Positions 53,769-61,033 of a stretch of 64,000 bases of DNA are shown here, piece by piece (positions within the stretch are counted from its first letter, which is position 1; every line of letters starts with the position of its first letter). Location: contig NZ_CAMKGL010000006.1 of NCBI RefSeq assembly GCF_946227985.1, positions 62,001-126,000 on the forward strand, given 5' to 3'. The notes beneath the pieces are model-generated. The model saw only the letters and a list, made by a program, of their open reading frames with translations, did not search any database and was not told the DNA's origin. Source of the stretch: Serratia quinivorans. Its GTDB lineage: Bacteria; Pseudomonadota; Gammaproteobacteria; Enterobacterales; Enterobacteriaceae. The translations under genes and the position numbers were made by a program.

Positions 53769-54904
53769 AAATCTACTGGCAAACCTTCGTCCGGGTGCTG
53801 CTTGGCATGCTGGAGAGGCCGATGTGGCTGATGCTGATCCTGTCGCTGTGCGTCATGAGCATGGTCTATGCCAACCGGACGGTGTGGGATCTGCCGGTCG
53901 GCGTGATTGATCAGGACCACAGCACCGCCAGCCGCCAATTGATCCGCCAACTGGACGCTACCTCTAAAATATCCATCGTGACTTACGACAGTCTTGAACA
54001 GGCGAAGCTCGATCTCGGCTGGCGCAAGCTGTTCGCGGTGATCATCATGCCGGTGGATCTGGAGAAGAAGATCCTGAGCGGCCAAAATATCGTGGTGCCG
54101 GTCTATGGCGATGCCACCAACCGGCTGGCCAATGGCCAGATCCAGCAGGACGTGGTCGCGGCCTATCAGCAACTGCTGAACCAGTACAACAACGGCTTAC
54201 TGCTGCGCAGCGGTTTCAGCGAACGTCAGGCGCAGGTGATCCTGACGCCCACACAGGGGCAAACGCTGGACGTGTTCAACCCGGGCATCAGCTTTGCGGC
54301 GATCATCTTCCCCGGCTTGCTGGTGATGTTGTTGCAGCACTCGTTATTGATTGCCTGCGTTCGCGTCAGCATTGCCATGAAGAGTATTCCCGGCGGCAAG
54401 CCACCGTTGGCGGCCCATTTGGGCGGGCTGACGGCGCTGCTACCGATCTGGCTATTCCTGTCTATCGTGCTGTTTGTTCTTTGGCCATGGGTGTTGGGCT
54501 ATCGTCAGACGGCGGGTATTGCAGAAATTTTGCTGCTGACCTTCCCGTTCCTGTTGGCGGTACTGGGGTTGGGCAAGCTGGTCACCGAATGCCTGCGCAG
54601 CGTAGAGATGATTTACCTGACGCTGGCGTTTATCACCACGCCGATATTCTACCTCTCCGGTACCATCTGGCCGCTGCAGGCGATGCCGGCCTGGGTGCGG
54701 GCGATTTCCTACTGTATTCCCTCCACCTGGGCCACCAAGGCCATTGCCGGGGTGAACCAAATGGGTCTGTCGCTCAATGAAGTCTGGGGCGACGTAGTGA
54801 TGCTGCTGGTGTTGGGGATTATTTACACCCTGCTGGGTGTCGGGGTGGGCTTCATGCGTAACAGTGTGGCGCTGCGCAGCCTGCTCCGCAAGCGGAGTGC
54901 ATAG
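53765..54904 (+). CDS. ABC-2 type transport permease, second (YhhJ/YbhR-like)
   Basis: 379 residues, same layout as its neighbour: TM1 about 20-40, periplasmic domain with PVGVIDQDHSTASRQLIRQL, and C-terminal helices including FAAIIFPGLLVMLLQHSLLI and the ABC-2 element FYLSGTIWPLQAMPAWVRAI. The paired permeases are distant paralogues and probably heterodimerise. No nucleotide-binding subunit follows; the next sequence is a CRISPR leader-like tract. Confidence 0.87.
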   Translation: MKIYWQTFVRVLLGMLERPMWLMLILSLCVMSMVYANRTVWDLPVGVIDQDHSTASRQLIRQLDATSKISIVTYDSLEQAKLDLGWRKLFAVIIMPVDLEKKILSGQNIVVPVYGDATNRLANGQIQQDVVAAYQQLLNQYNNGLLLRSGFSERQAQVILTPTQGQTLDVFNPGISFAAIIFPGLLVMLLQHSLLIACVRVSIAMKSIPGGKPPLAAHLGGLTALLPIWLFLSIVLFVLWPWVLGYRQTAGIAEILLLTFPFLLAVLGLGKLVTECLRSVEMIYLTLAFITTPIFYLSGTIWPLQAMPAWVRAISYCIPSTWATKAIAGVNQMGLSLNEVWGDVVMLLVLGIIYTLLGVGVGFMRNSVALRSLLRKRSA

Positions 54905-55078
54905 CGCGGGGGGAGTCTCGTCGCAATAGCAGCGTTTTTCGGTGAATTTGGATTTTTGCAAATGCGTGGTTTTTTATTTATTAAGCATCAAATGATTAGG
55001 TTTTTTCAAAATGGCCTAATTGTTGGTGAAATTTTATAGTCTTAAAAAATAAAATTAATTCAGTTAGATAGTTTTAGA
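54905..55078 (+). promoter_or_regulatory. Type I-E CRISPR leader-like sequence
   Basis: AT-rich tract ending GATAGTTTTAGAG right before an I-E repeat. The CTTAAAAAAT...TTAATT...TTTAGAGTG layout resembles the leader-repeat junction of E. coli I-E arrays (from memory). An IHF-like CATCAAATGATTA (54986-54998, 12 of 13 to WATCAANNNNTTR) lies about 80 bp before the repeat. No cas genes are adjacent. Confidence 0.65.
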
Positions 55079-55107
55079 GTGTTCCCCGCGCCAGCGGGGA
55101 TAGAGAT
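55079..55107 (+). CRISPR. Solitary type I-E repeat next to the leader
   Basis: GTGTTCCCCGCGCCAGCGGG is identical to the common enterobacterial I-E repeat over its first 24 bases (through GATA); the last five (GAGAT) have drifted. The stem CCCCGC/GCGGGG is intact. No second repeat follows at spacer distance. Confidence 0.8.
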
Positions 55108-55190
55108 AAACGGCAACAATGGGTTGTGCCAACACGCTTGTCTGACTACAGTTTGTCGATTATTCATCCAGCAGTTATACAGGGAGCACC

Positions 55191-55702
55191 ATGATTCACG
55201 GACGATTCAAGTTAAATCGAGATACCGTTACTTTGTTAGAGTGCGGAGCAAACGGAAACTATCCCGCGTTCTCCGGCAACGACAAATACACCAATCAACC
55301 GGGATGCACACACACAGGCCGAATGACGGCGCGCTACCTGCCGGGCGCTACTGGATTGTTGACCGACCGGAGGGTGGCATTGGTTCACAATCGCTCACTT
55401 GGGCGAAAGACTTTGTTAACCGTACCGACCACACAACATGGTTCGCGCTGTACCGTGATGATCACCGCATTGATGATATCACCTGGATCAATAGCGTTAA
55501 GCGCGGGCAATTTCGCTTACACCCGATCGGGCCGGCCAGACTTTCTCTGGGCTGTATCACCTTATATAACTTCGAGGATTTTGTACGGCTCCGGCAGAGA
55601 TTTCTCAGAACTTCACGAGTTGGGGTTCCAAGGACGAATAAAAAACTGATGGCTTATGGTTCCATCGATGTGAGCGGCTATGAGAGGCGTTGCACCGTAT
55701 GA
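55191..55702 (+). pseudogene. Frameshifted DUF2778/Tlde1-like L,D-transpeptidase-fold effector
   Basis: A normal start (CAGGGAGCACC-ATG) begins MIHGRFKLNRDTVTLLECGA and AFSGNDKYTNQPGC. The homologous continuation GALPAGRYWIVDRPEGG, WFALYRDDHRIDDITWINSV, RGQFRLHPIGPARLSLGCIT is in another frame up to the stop at 55702. The HPxG...SxGC block is the L,D-transpeptidase-like active site of DUF2778 proteins, which in Salmonella (Tlde1) are type VI secretion effectors attacking peptidoglycan. The frame change falls at a (CA)5 tract (55307-55316); loss of one CA would join the halves into about 169 residues. The stop overlaps the next start by ATGA. It could be dead, phase-variable or a sequencing error. 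Confidence 0.75.
55307..55316. repeat. (CA)5 dinucleotide tract at the frameshift site
   Basis: Five CA units inside the DUF2778-like gene, exactly where the two coding frames must join. A two-base contraction restores one frame through TGC-ACA-CAC-AGG-CCG. Confidence 0.8.
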
Positions 55703-55959
55703 GAAAGCTAGTGGCCGTCGTGGCCTTTGTTGTGTTTATGGCCATCTTGCCAAATGTGATCCAGTCTCAGCTGCTGTTAACAAACAGCATGGCGATTAAG
55801 ATGGCCCACCAGTCCACAGAGTGGGGCCTCAGTGACCCGGAAACCCTATCAACGGCCTATCTGCTAATTAACTATGCTGCGATTGCAGTCGTTGCCACCT
55901 GCTCGTTTTGCGCCTGGTTCCCGGAAAATGTTCCCCGCGTTAGCGGGGATAGATCCTAA
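55699..55959 (+). CDS. Small membrane protein, putative immunity partner of the DUF2778 effector
   Basis: 86 residues from the ATG at 55699, which overlaps the effector stop (ATGA). Two hydrophobic segments: about 4-20 (LVAVVAFVVFMAILPNV) and about 55-73 (TAYLLINYAAIAVVATCSF), with a polar, presumably periplasmic loop between. That topology and coupling suit an inhibitor of a periplasmic toxin, but no homologue is recognised with confidence. Its last ten codons (NVPRVSGDRS) are encoded by a type I-E CRISPR repeat, so its natural C terminus has been replaced or extended. Confidence 0.55.
   Translation: MRKLVAVVAFVVFMAILPNVIQSQLLLTNSMAIKMAHQSTEWGLSDPETLSTAYLLINYAAIAVVATCSFCAWFPENVPRVSGDRS
55928..55956 (+). 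CRISPR. Second, degenerate type I-E repeat
   Basis: ATGTTCCCCGCGTTAGCGGG then GATAGATCC. It matches the I-E repeat except at base 1, two loop bases and three bases near the 3' end; the stem CCCCGC/GCGGGG is kept. It lies 820 bp after the first repeat, in the same orientation, and overlaps the 3' end of the small membrane protein gene. Confidence 0.75.
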
Positions 55960-56300
55960 AAATAGTGCTACAGGTGAGGAGCATGCAGAGCGCCGACACG
56001 TCGTGAATCCATCCATGGATGGCTCGTATCACACGTCCATGCGCTCAACGGTCGGCTAACCTCCGTTTCAAGCTTGGGCTGATGACAACCATGCAGTTGC
56101 TTTATCACCCGGTATTAATCGCTGCTTCCCCAAGAGAACATTTAGCGAATGCGGCTATTTCTATGGGGTTAGGTGTCAGAAGCTTTGGCCTGATGTACGG
56201 GAGTTTTTATCATTGGTACAACGGAAAGTAATGCTATTTAACATGAACAAATAAGATGCCGGCAGCGGAAAATTTACCTGCATCCCTTTGATTTATCTCG
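55960..56300. other. Non-coding or decayed sequence between the I-E relic and ubiV
   Basis: 341 bp. Contains a short open stretch, about 49 codons from 56085 (MQLLYHPVLIAASPREHLAN...HWYNGK, stop at 56231), that could be the end of a decayed gene. No recognisable homology, RNA or terminator for ubiV is evident. Confidence 0.4.
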
Positions 56301-57179
56301 CTACGGCACCAACTCCAGCCCGGCAACCCGCCGCCAGTAACCGTTGCAGTCGGCCTGATCGGTGAGCGTTAACGGTTGAGTACCTTGTTCATTGGCGCGG
56401 AAGCGCTCGACCAGTGCCAGCGTCTCGGTACCCTGTGGTGAAAGACGCACAATGTCCACCAACCCCTGCATGCTGGTCAACTCGTTGCCCAGGTTGTAGC
56501 AGTAGCCGCTCATGGTCTGAATGCCGTTAAGCACAAACACCTGCTGCTGTTCTTGCGAACGCATCACTCGCCCCTGCGGGTATTTGATGCAGCAGGTTTC
56601 GCATTCGTCTTTGGCGCGGTCTTCCGAACGTGCGGTGAAGCAGCGCGCCGAATAGGCCAGTGGCAGGTGACCGTAGCTCAAGACTTCCACTTCAAACTGC
56701 TGGCGGAAACCCAGTTCGTCGCACTGCTCCAGCAGTTTGGCCAGCCAGTCGCGGGAAAGCTCGACCGGCATGCACCAGCGCGTCATGCCCTGGCGGTGCA
56801 GCAGGCGCAGGGTGTAGGCGTTGTAGCAATTCAGCGCATGACCGGCAACAAACGGCAGGCTGCGCTCGGCCGCCATGTTCACGGTGCCCAGATCGTTGGC
56901 TTCAATCAGGAATTCCCCGTTTTCCACATAGCGCTTCAGTTCGTTCAGTTCGGACGGTGCCTGCAGCAGTGCCAGGGTGGAGAGCACCACCTGTTTGCCG
57001 CTGCGGGCAATCTCTTGCGCCAGCGCCAGCCAGTCGCCGACCTTCATCTCGCGCCGCTTGGTGCAGACGCTTTCACCGAGGTAAATAATCTCCGCGCTGC
57101 TGCTTACCGCCTGCCGGTAGAACTCTTCGACCTCGGTTTTCGGCCAATAATACTGCACCGGGCCTAATGCGTATTTCAT
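56301..57179 (-). CDS. ubiV: UbiV (YhbV), U32-family protein for O2-independent ubiquinone synthesis
   Basis: 292 residues, E. coli length. In E. coli UbiU and UbiV form a [4Fe-4S] heterodimer that, with UbiT, allows oxygen-independent hydroxylation of the ubiquinone ring. The four cluster cysteines are present: Cys39 in LGESVCTKRR, one in SARCFTARSEDR, and the pair in DECETCCIKYP. Start MKYALGPVQYYWPK at 57179 is preceded by AGGAGG; an in-frame extension to 57200 overlaps ubiU. Twelve bases after ubiU. Confidence 0.95.
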   Translation of the reverse strand: MKYALGPVQYYWPKTEVEEFYRQAVSSSAEIIYLGESVCTKRREMKVGDWLALAQEIARSGKQVVLSTLALLQAPSELNELKRYVENGEFLIEANDLGTVNMAAERSLPFVAGHALNCYNAYTLRLLHRQGMTRWCMPVELSRDWLAKLLEQCDELGFRQQFEVEVLSYGHLPLAYSARCFTARSEDRAKDECETCCIKYPQGRVMRSQEQQQVFVLNGIQTMSGYCYNLGNELTSMQGLVDIVRLSPQGTETLALVERFRANEQGTQPLTLTDQADCNGYWRRVAGLELVP

Positions 57180-57190
57180 ATTCCCTCCTG

Positions 57191-58186
57191 CTACTGCCAT
57201 TTACGGTGATAAGCACCGAGCGTGGTTTGAGTGCCTTCTGACACCGCACCCAGGGCTTCCATCCAGCCCGCGTCGGCCTGATAGGCGGCCGGGTCTGCCT
57301 GGCAGCGATCGATGGCCTGGCGCCAAACGCGGGCCACCTGGCTCACGTAGGCCGGGCTGCGCTGGCGACCTTCAATCTTCACTGAAGCGATATTGGCAGC
57401 CAGCAGTTCCGGCAGCAGTTCCAGCGTATTGAGGCTGGTAGGTTCTTCCAGCGCGTGGTAGCGCACGTCATCGACCAGATAGCGGCCTTTGCACAGCGTT
57501 GGGTAACCGGCATTTTCATCGTCGCGATAACGGTCGATCAGCACGCCATTCAGGCGTGACTCCATGCCCTGCGCGGTTTGCTGCCAGCGTACATAGCGTG
57601 CCGGTGAACAGGCTCCAACGGTATTGGGGGACTCACCGGTCAGATAAGAGGAGAGGTAGCAGCGCCCCTCGGCCATAATGCACAGGCTGCCGAAGGCGAA
57701 GACTTCCAGCGGCACCGGGCTGGTACGTGCCAACTGCTTGACCTGGTGCATCGACAACACGCGCGGCAGCACTACCCGGCTGACATCGAAATGGCGCTGG
57801 TAGAAGCGGATCGCTTCTTCGTTGGTGGCGGACGCCTGCACCGAGACGTGGCGCTCCAACTGCGGGTAACGTTCGGCGGCGTATTCCAGCATCGCCAAAT
57901 CAGCCAGGATCAGCACGTCAGCCCCCAGTTGTGCCGCCATATCTACCGCGCGTTGCCAGCGGACATAGCCGTCAGGGTGGGCGAAGGTGTTGATGGCGAT
58001 ATGCAGTTTGCGGTTATGGCGATGCACATACTCGACCGCTTCCTGCAGCTTTTTCTCGGTAAAGTTGAGGCCGGCAAAGTGGCGGGCGTTGGTATCATCT
58101 TTCAGGCCGATATACACGGCGTCGGCACCGTTATCCACCGCAGCCTTCAGGGCCGGCAGATTACCGGCGGGACAAAGCAGCTCCAT
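57191..58186 (-). CDS. ubiU: UbiU (YhbU), U32-family protein for O2-independent ubiquinone synthesis
   Basis: 331 residues, E. coli length. Partner of UbiV. U32 features: MELLCPAGNLPALKAAVDNG, DAVYIGLKDDTNARHFAGLN, HRHNRKLHIAINTF, and cysteines in FGSLCIMAEGRCYLSSYLTG, GACSPARYV and YPTLCKGRYL. First gene of ubiU-ubiV, divergent from ubiT, so the three functional partners share one 220-bp control region. Confidence 0.95.
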   Translation of the reverse strand: MELLCPAGNLPALKAAVDNGADAVYIGLKDDTNARHFAGLNFTEKKLQEAVEYVHRHNRKLHIAINTFAHPDGYVRWQRAVDMAAQLGADVLILADLAMLEYAAERYPQLERHVSVQASATNEEAIRFYQRHFDVSRVVLPRVLSMHQVKQLARTSPVPLEVFAFGSLCIMAEGRCYLSSYLTGESPNTVGACSPARYVRWQQTAQGMESRLNGVLIDRYRDDENAGYPTLCKGRYLVDDVRYHALEEPTSLNTLELLPELLAANIASVKIEGRQRSPAYVSQVARVWRQAIDRCQADPAAYQADAGWMEALGAVSEGTQTTLGAYHRKWQ

Positions 58187-58408
58187 AGATTTATCCTGAC
58201 TCAAAGGGTTGCCGGTGACCCTTTCAACCGGCAAACGCTAATCGGGAGGCAATTTTAGTGAAAGCGTACTTAACAGGTTTTGATTTGAGGCAGCTTCTGG
58301 CGTATTGATAAAGCTGGCGGTGAAATACACTATTTGTTGATATAGAGCGCGGCAGCCGCACATCGCTGTGGCAAAATAGCGTATCTGTGTTGAAAGGAGT
58401 GAACGACA

Positions 58409-58930
58409 GTGTTGGAACAATTAAGAGCGCGCATTGTGCGCCAGGGGCCGTCGTTGCTGCGTGTACCGCTAAAATTCACGCCGTTTGCCCTGCAGCGTCA
58501 GCTTCTGGAACAGGTACTGGGCTGGCAATTTCGTCAGGCGCTGGCAGATGGCGATTTGGCGTTTCTCGAATCGCGCTGGTTGAAGATCGAAGTTCGCGAT
58601 CTGGCGCTACACTGGTTTATGACGGTAGAAAACGACAAACTGGTTGTCAGCCAACACGCCGAAGCTGATGTCAGCTTCAGCGGCGACGCCAACGATCTGA
58701 TTCTGATCGCAGCGCGTAAGCAAGATCCCGATACGCTGTTCTTTCAGCGTCGGCTGCAGATTGAAGGGGACACCGAATTGGGCCTGTATGTAAAAAATCT
58801 GATGGACGCCATCGAGCTGGAAGCCATGCCTGCGCCGTTGCGCATTGGCCTGCTGCAACTGGCCGAATTTGTGGAAGCAGGGCTGCAGGAGGGCACGGTG
58901 CAAACTTCCCGTGTGCCGGCAACATGTTAA
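58409..58930 (+). CDS. ubiT: UbiT (YhbT), SCP2-domain accessory factor of anaerobic ubiquinone synthesis
   Basis: 173 residues with a GTG start after GAAAGGAGTGAACGACA. SCP2 lipid-binding fold: FRQALADGDLAFLESRWLKI, VVSQHAEADVSFSGDANDLI, ARKQDPDTLFFQRRLQIEGD, TELGLYVKNLMDAIELEAMP. In E. coli UbiT is essential for ubiquinone synthesis without oxygen and binds lipids. The 3' end overlaps yhbS by seven bases. Confidence 0.94.
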   Translation: MLEQLRARIVRQGPSLLRVPLKFTPFALQRQLLEQVLGWQFRQALADGDLAFLESRWLKIEVRDLALHWFMTVENDKLVVSQHAEADVSFSGDANDLILIAARKQDPDTLFFQRRLQIEGDTELGLYVKNLMDAIELEAMPAPLRIGLLQLAEFVEAGLQEGTVQTSRVPATC

Positions 58931-59427
58931 TCCGCGTGGAAATTCCGGTAGATGCGGCGGGCATTGATGCCCTGCTGCGTCGCGCCTTTGGGCGAGATGA
59001 TGAAGCCGATCTGGTGCAGCAACTGCGCGAAGACGGCCTGCTGACGCTGGGCATTGTCGCCACCGATGACGAAGGCGGCGTGGTGGGTTATGCCGCGTTC
59101 AGCCCGGTGGACGTGGCCGGTGAGGATCGCCAATGGGTCGGTCTGGCACCGCTGGCGGTGGACGAAAGTCTGCGTCGCCAGGGGCTGGGCGAAAAGCTGA
59201 TATACGAAGGGCTGGATGCGCTGAACGAGTTCAGCTATGCCGCGGTAGTGGTGCTGGGTGAACCGGCTTACTACGGGCGCTTTGGCTTTAAACCGGCCGC
59301 TGACTATGGTCTGCAGTGCCGCTGGCCAGAGACTGAGGCCGCGTTCCAGGTTTACCCACTGGCGGAAGATGCATTGGTTGATGTTAGCGGGGCGGTGGAA
59401 TACTCCGCGCCGTTTAACCGGCTTTAA
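58924..59427 (+). CDS. yhbS: YhbS, GNAT-family N-acetyltransferase
   Basis: 167 residues, E. coli length. GNAT acetyl-CoA site in [20 protein letters not shown], preceded by the beta-4 strand [16 protein letters not shown], and the C-terminal [19 protein letters not shown]. coli YhbS has been implicated in small-RNA (SdsR/FnrS-related) control; its acceptor is uncertain. Coupled to ubiT by overlap; the 3' end overlaps convergent yhbQ by 14 bp. Confidence 0.92.
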   Translation: MLIRVEIPVDAAGIDALLRRAFGRDDEADLVQQLREDGLLTLGIVATDDEGGVVGYAAFSPVDVAGEDRQWVGLAPLAVDESLRRQGLGEKLIYEGLDALNEFSYAAVVVLGEPAYYGRFGFKPAADYGLQCRWPETEAAFQVYPLAEDALVDVSGAVEYSAPFNRL

Positions 59428-59719
59428 CCGCAACCTCCGGCAGTAAATAATCCAACGAAAGAGGCGGGTGACTCACCAGCCTCTCTTTTTGCGTTTTACT
59501 CAGTTGCTTGACCCGGTATTCCAGCCTCAGCGCTTTTGAGCGATCCCCCGCCTGACAGTGAAACGCCAGCACCAGTTGGCCTTTCCCCCGTAGCGCCTTG
59601 GCCCCTTTGCCAGCCTGATGCTGCGCCAGCCGCCGCGCCACGTTGGTAGTAATGCCGGTATACAGCATGCCGCTGGGCATGCGCAGCATGTAGAGATGCC
59701 AGACACTGGTGTTGGTCAT
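59414..59719 (-). CDS. yhbQ: YhbQ, GIY-YIG superfamily nuclease
   Basis: 101 residues. The GIY-YIG motif reads [20 protein letters not shown] with the conserved Arg in VARRLAQH and Glu in [12 protein letters not shown]. coli YhbQ is a small structure-specific DNA endonuclease. Last yhb gene before the CRISPR leader. Confidence 0.93.
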   Translation of the reverse strand: MTNTSVWHLYMLRMPSGMLYTGITTNVARRLAQHQAGKGAKALRGKGQLVLAFHCQAGDRSKALRLEYRVKQLSKTQKERLVSHPPLSLDYLLPEVAVKAG

Positions 59720-59797
59720 ATAAGTTCCCGCAAAGAATTGAGCATTACTATAGGCAACCCGGCCCCATCGCTGAACCCTTTTCTTTGTGGGTTGATT

Positions 59798-59888
59798 TAA
59801 TCTATTGATTTTAAATGTTTTTAATTGAATATGGGAAAAAGCCTTTTTGAGCCAATCGTGAAGTTACTCTTCAACAATCAGTTAATTA
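59798..59888 (+). promoter_or_regulatory. Type I-F CRISPR leader with two IHF-like sites
   Basis: AT-rich tract before the array. 59798-59810 on the minus strand reads AATCAATAGATTA, a perfect WATCAANNNNTTR. 59876-59888 reads AATCAGTTAATTA, one mismatch. IHF bending of the leader is known to help spacer integration in I-F systems. Confidence 0.55.
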
Positions 59889-59904
59889 GCGCTAATCTCC
59901 AACG

Positions 59905-60112
59905 GTTCACTGCCGTACAGGCAGCTTAGAAAATTACCTGCAGCGGGTGTGAACTTAAAAGTTTGTTCACTGCCGTACAGGCAGCTTAGAAAGGCAGCGG
60001 AATATTCGCCATTTCCCTGGGAAAGTTCACTGCCGTACAGGCAGCTTAGAAAGAACAGAAATGTTCCTCTGTATTGGTGTTGGCGTTCACTGCCGTACAG
60101 GCAGCTAAAGCG
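59905..60112 (+). CRISPR. Type I-F CRISPR array, four repeats and three spacers
   Basis: 28-bp repeats at 59905, 59965, 60025 and 60085 beginning GTTCACTGCCGTACAGGCAG; the first three are identical and end CTTAGAAA. The fourth is degenerate after base 22 (AAAGCG), marking the distal end, so the leader is on the left. Three 32-bp spacers: 59933-59964, 59993-60024, 60053-60084. The stem CTGCC/GGCAG is the Cas6f (Csy4) hairpin. The array type agrees with the I-F cas1 downstream. Confidence 0.97.
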
Positions 60113-60208
60113 GTGCGGATATTCAACGCGTTATTGCTCCCAAACAAACGGCTACGTAAAGCGTGAGAGAAATGAAGGTGAAAACGTGTACGGTGTGGGA
60201 AAATATTG

Positions 60209-60254
60209 GTTTTCAACTTGAAAACAATCCCGTCAGAGGCTACATTGTTTTCAA
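60209..60254. promoter_or_regulatory. Operator candidate of higBA
   Basis: GTTTTCAA-C-TTGAAAAC (60209-60225) is a perfect 17-bp palindrome. The half site GTTTTCAA recurs at 60247-60254, 38 bp on, just before higB. Antitoxin autoregulation through these is inferred. Confidence 0.6.
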
Positions 60255-60281
60255 GATGAATACATAGGCGAAGGATTCGCG

Positions 60282-60593
60282 GTGCATGTGATCAGTAGAC
60301 AGCCCTTTAACGAGGCTGCCGGAAAATACCCTAATAGCGCATTGGCGCTTCTGGATTTGATGCGGGTTCTGGAAAAAAGGACCTTCAACAGCCCGGATGA
60401 AATGAAAAGAGCGATCCCGTCACTGGATAACTTCAAGTACCGTAAAAAGTGGTGGGTTATCGATGTGTCCGGCAATACGTTGCGACTTATGGCCTTCATT
60501 GACTTTGAAAAGCAAAAGGTTTTTGTAAAGCACATTGGGACTCATGCCGAATACGACAAGTTAACAAAGTATTATAGGGAGCATAAAGAATGA
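60282..60593 (+). CDS. higB: HigB-family toxin (RelE-like mRNA interferase)
   Basis: 103 residues, GTG start after AAGGATTCGCG. Similar in pattern to E. coli HigB: MHVISRQPFNEAAGKYPNSA, AIPSLDNFKYRKKWWVIDVS, NTLRLMAFIDFEKQKVFVKH and HAEYDKLTKYYREHKE (the C-terminal His/Tyr region used in RNA cleavage). Such toxins cut mRNA on the ribosome. Toxin-first order and an ATGA overlap with higA are typical of hig modules. Confidence 0.9.
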   Translation: MHVISRQPFNEAAGKYPNSALALLDLMRVLEKRTFNSPDEMKRAIPSLDNFKYRKKWWVIDVSGNTLRLMAFIDFEKQKVFVKHIGTHAEYDKLTKYYREHKE

Positions 60594-61033
60594 CTGTTGC
60601 CACTCATATTGACGCCGACAGTGCCGAAGGCATGATCGCGACATTTGCCAACGCGGTGAAATGCATTCCTCTGATGACGGGCAATAAAAGCGAGGCTGAA
60701 TATAAAAAAGCTCTTGAGTTGATTGAATATCTTGTCGATCACGACGAGTTGAGCAACCCGCTTTTTGAACCGCTTGCGGCCAAAATTGCAGAATATGAAA
60801 ACAGTGCTCCGGAATTTGAGGCGTTTAACCGTCGCTTGGCGGAGATCCCCACCGGGATCGCCGCGTTGCGTACCCTGATGGATCAGCAGGGTTTAAAAGC
60901 CGCAGATCTGGAAGAGGAGTTGGGGTCTAAAAGCAATGTCAGCAACATTCTCAACGGTCGCCGCTCATTGACTGTGCAGCACATCAAGGCGCTGTCGACG
61001 CGTTTTGATGTCCCTGCTGATTTGTTTATTTGA
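60590..61033 (+). CDS. higA: HigA-family antitoxin (XRE helix-turn-helix)
   Basis: 147 residues. The N-terminal half is helical and acidic, likely toxin-binding; the C-terminal half has an XRE-type HTH (GIAALRTLMDQQGLKAADLE, SKSNVSNILNGRRSLTVQHI, KALSTRFDVPADLF). Neutralises HigB and should repress its own operon via the palindrome at 60209. It lies between the I-F array and cas1, in the same direction. Confidence 0.9.
   Translation: MTVATHIDADSAEGMIATFANAVKCIPLMTGNKSEAEYKKALELIEYLVDHDELSNPLFEPLAAKIAEYENSAPEFEAFNRRLAEIPTGIAALRTLMDQQGLKAADLEEELGSKSNVSNILNGRRSLTVQHIKALSTRFDVPADLFI

Noticed and set aside
51661-54904. Considered calling the adaptor/permease operon a complete YbhGFSR or YhhJ-RbbA exporter
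   Set aside because: No ATP-binding gene is present, so a specific gene name would overstate the evidence.
55079-55190. Open frame starting in the I-E repeat (MFPAPAGIEI...) upstream of the DUF2778-like gene
   Set aside because: Translation of a CRISPR repeat and non-coding sequence; the homologous start with a Shine-Dalgarno is at 55191.
58187-58408. FNR box in the ubiU-ubiT control region, expected for anaerobic ubiquinone genes
   Set aside because: Several TTGAT half sites are present, but none is followed by ATCAA at the right spacing, so no site is called.
59949-60221. 90-codon open frame running through the I-F array
   Set aside because: It encodes repeated SLPYRQLRK-type peptides, which is simply the CRISPR repeat translated; not a protein gene.
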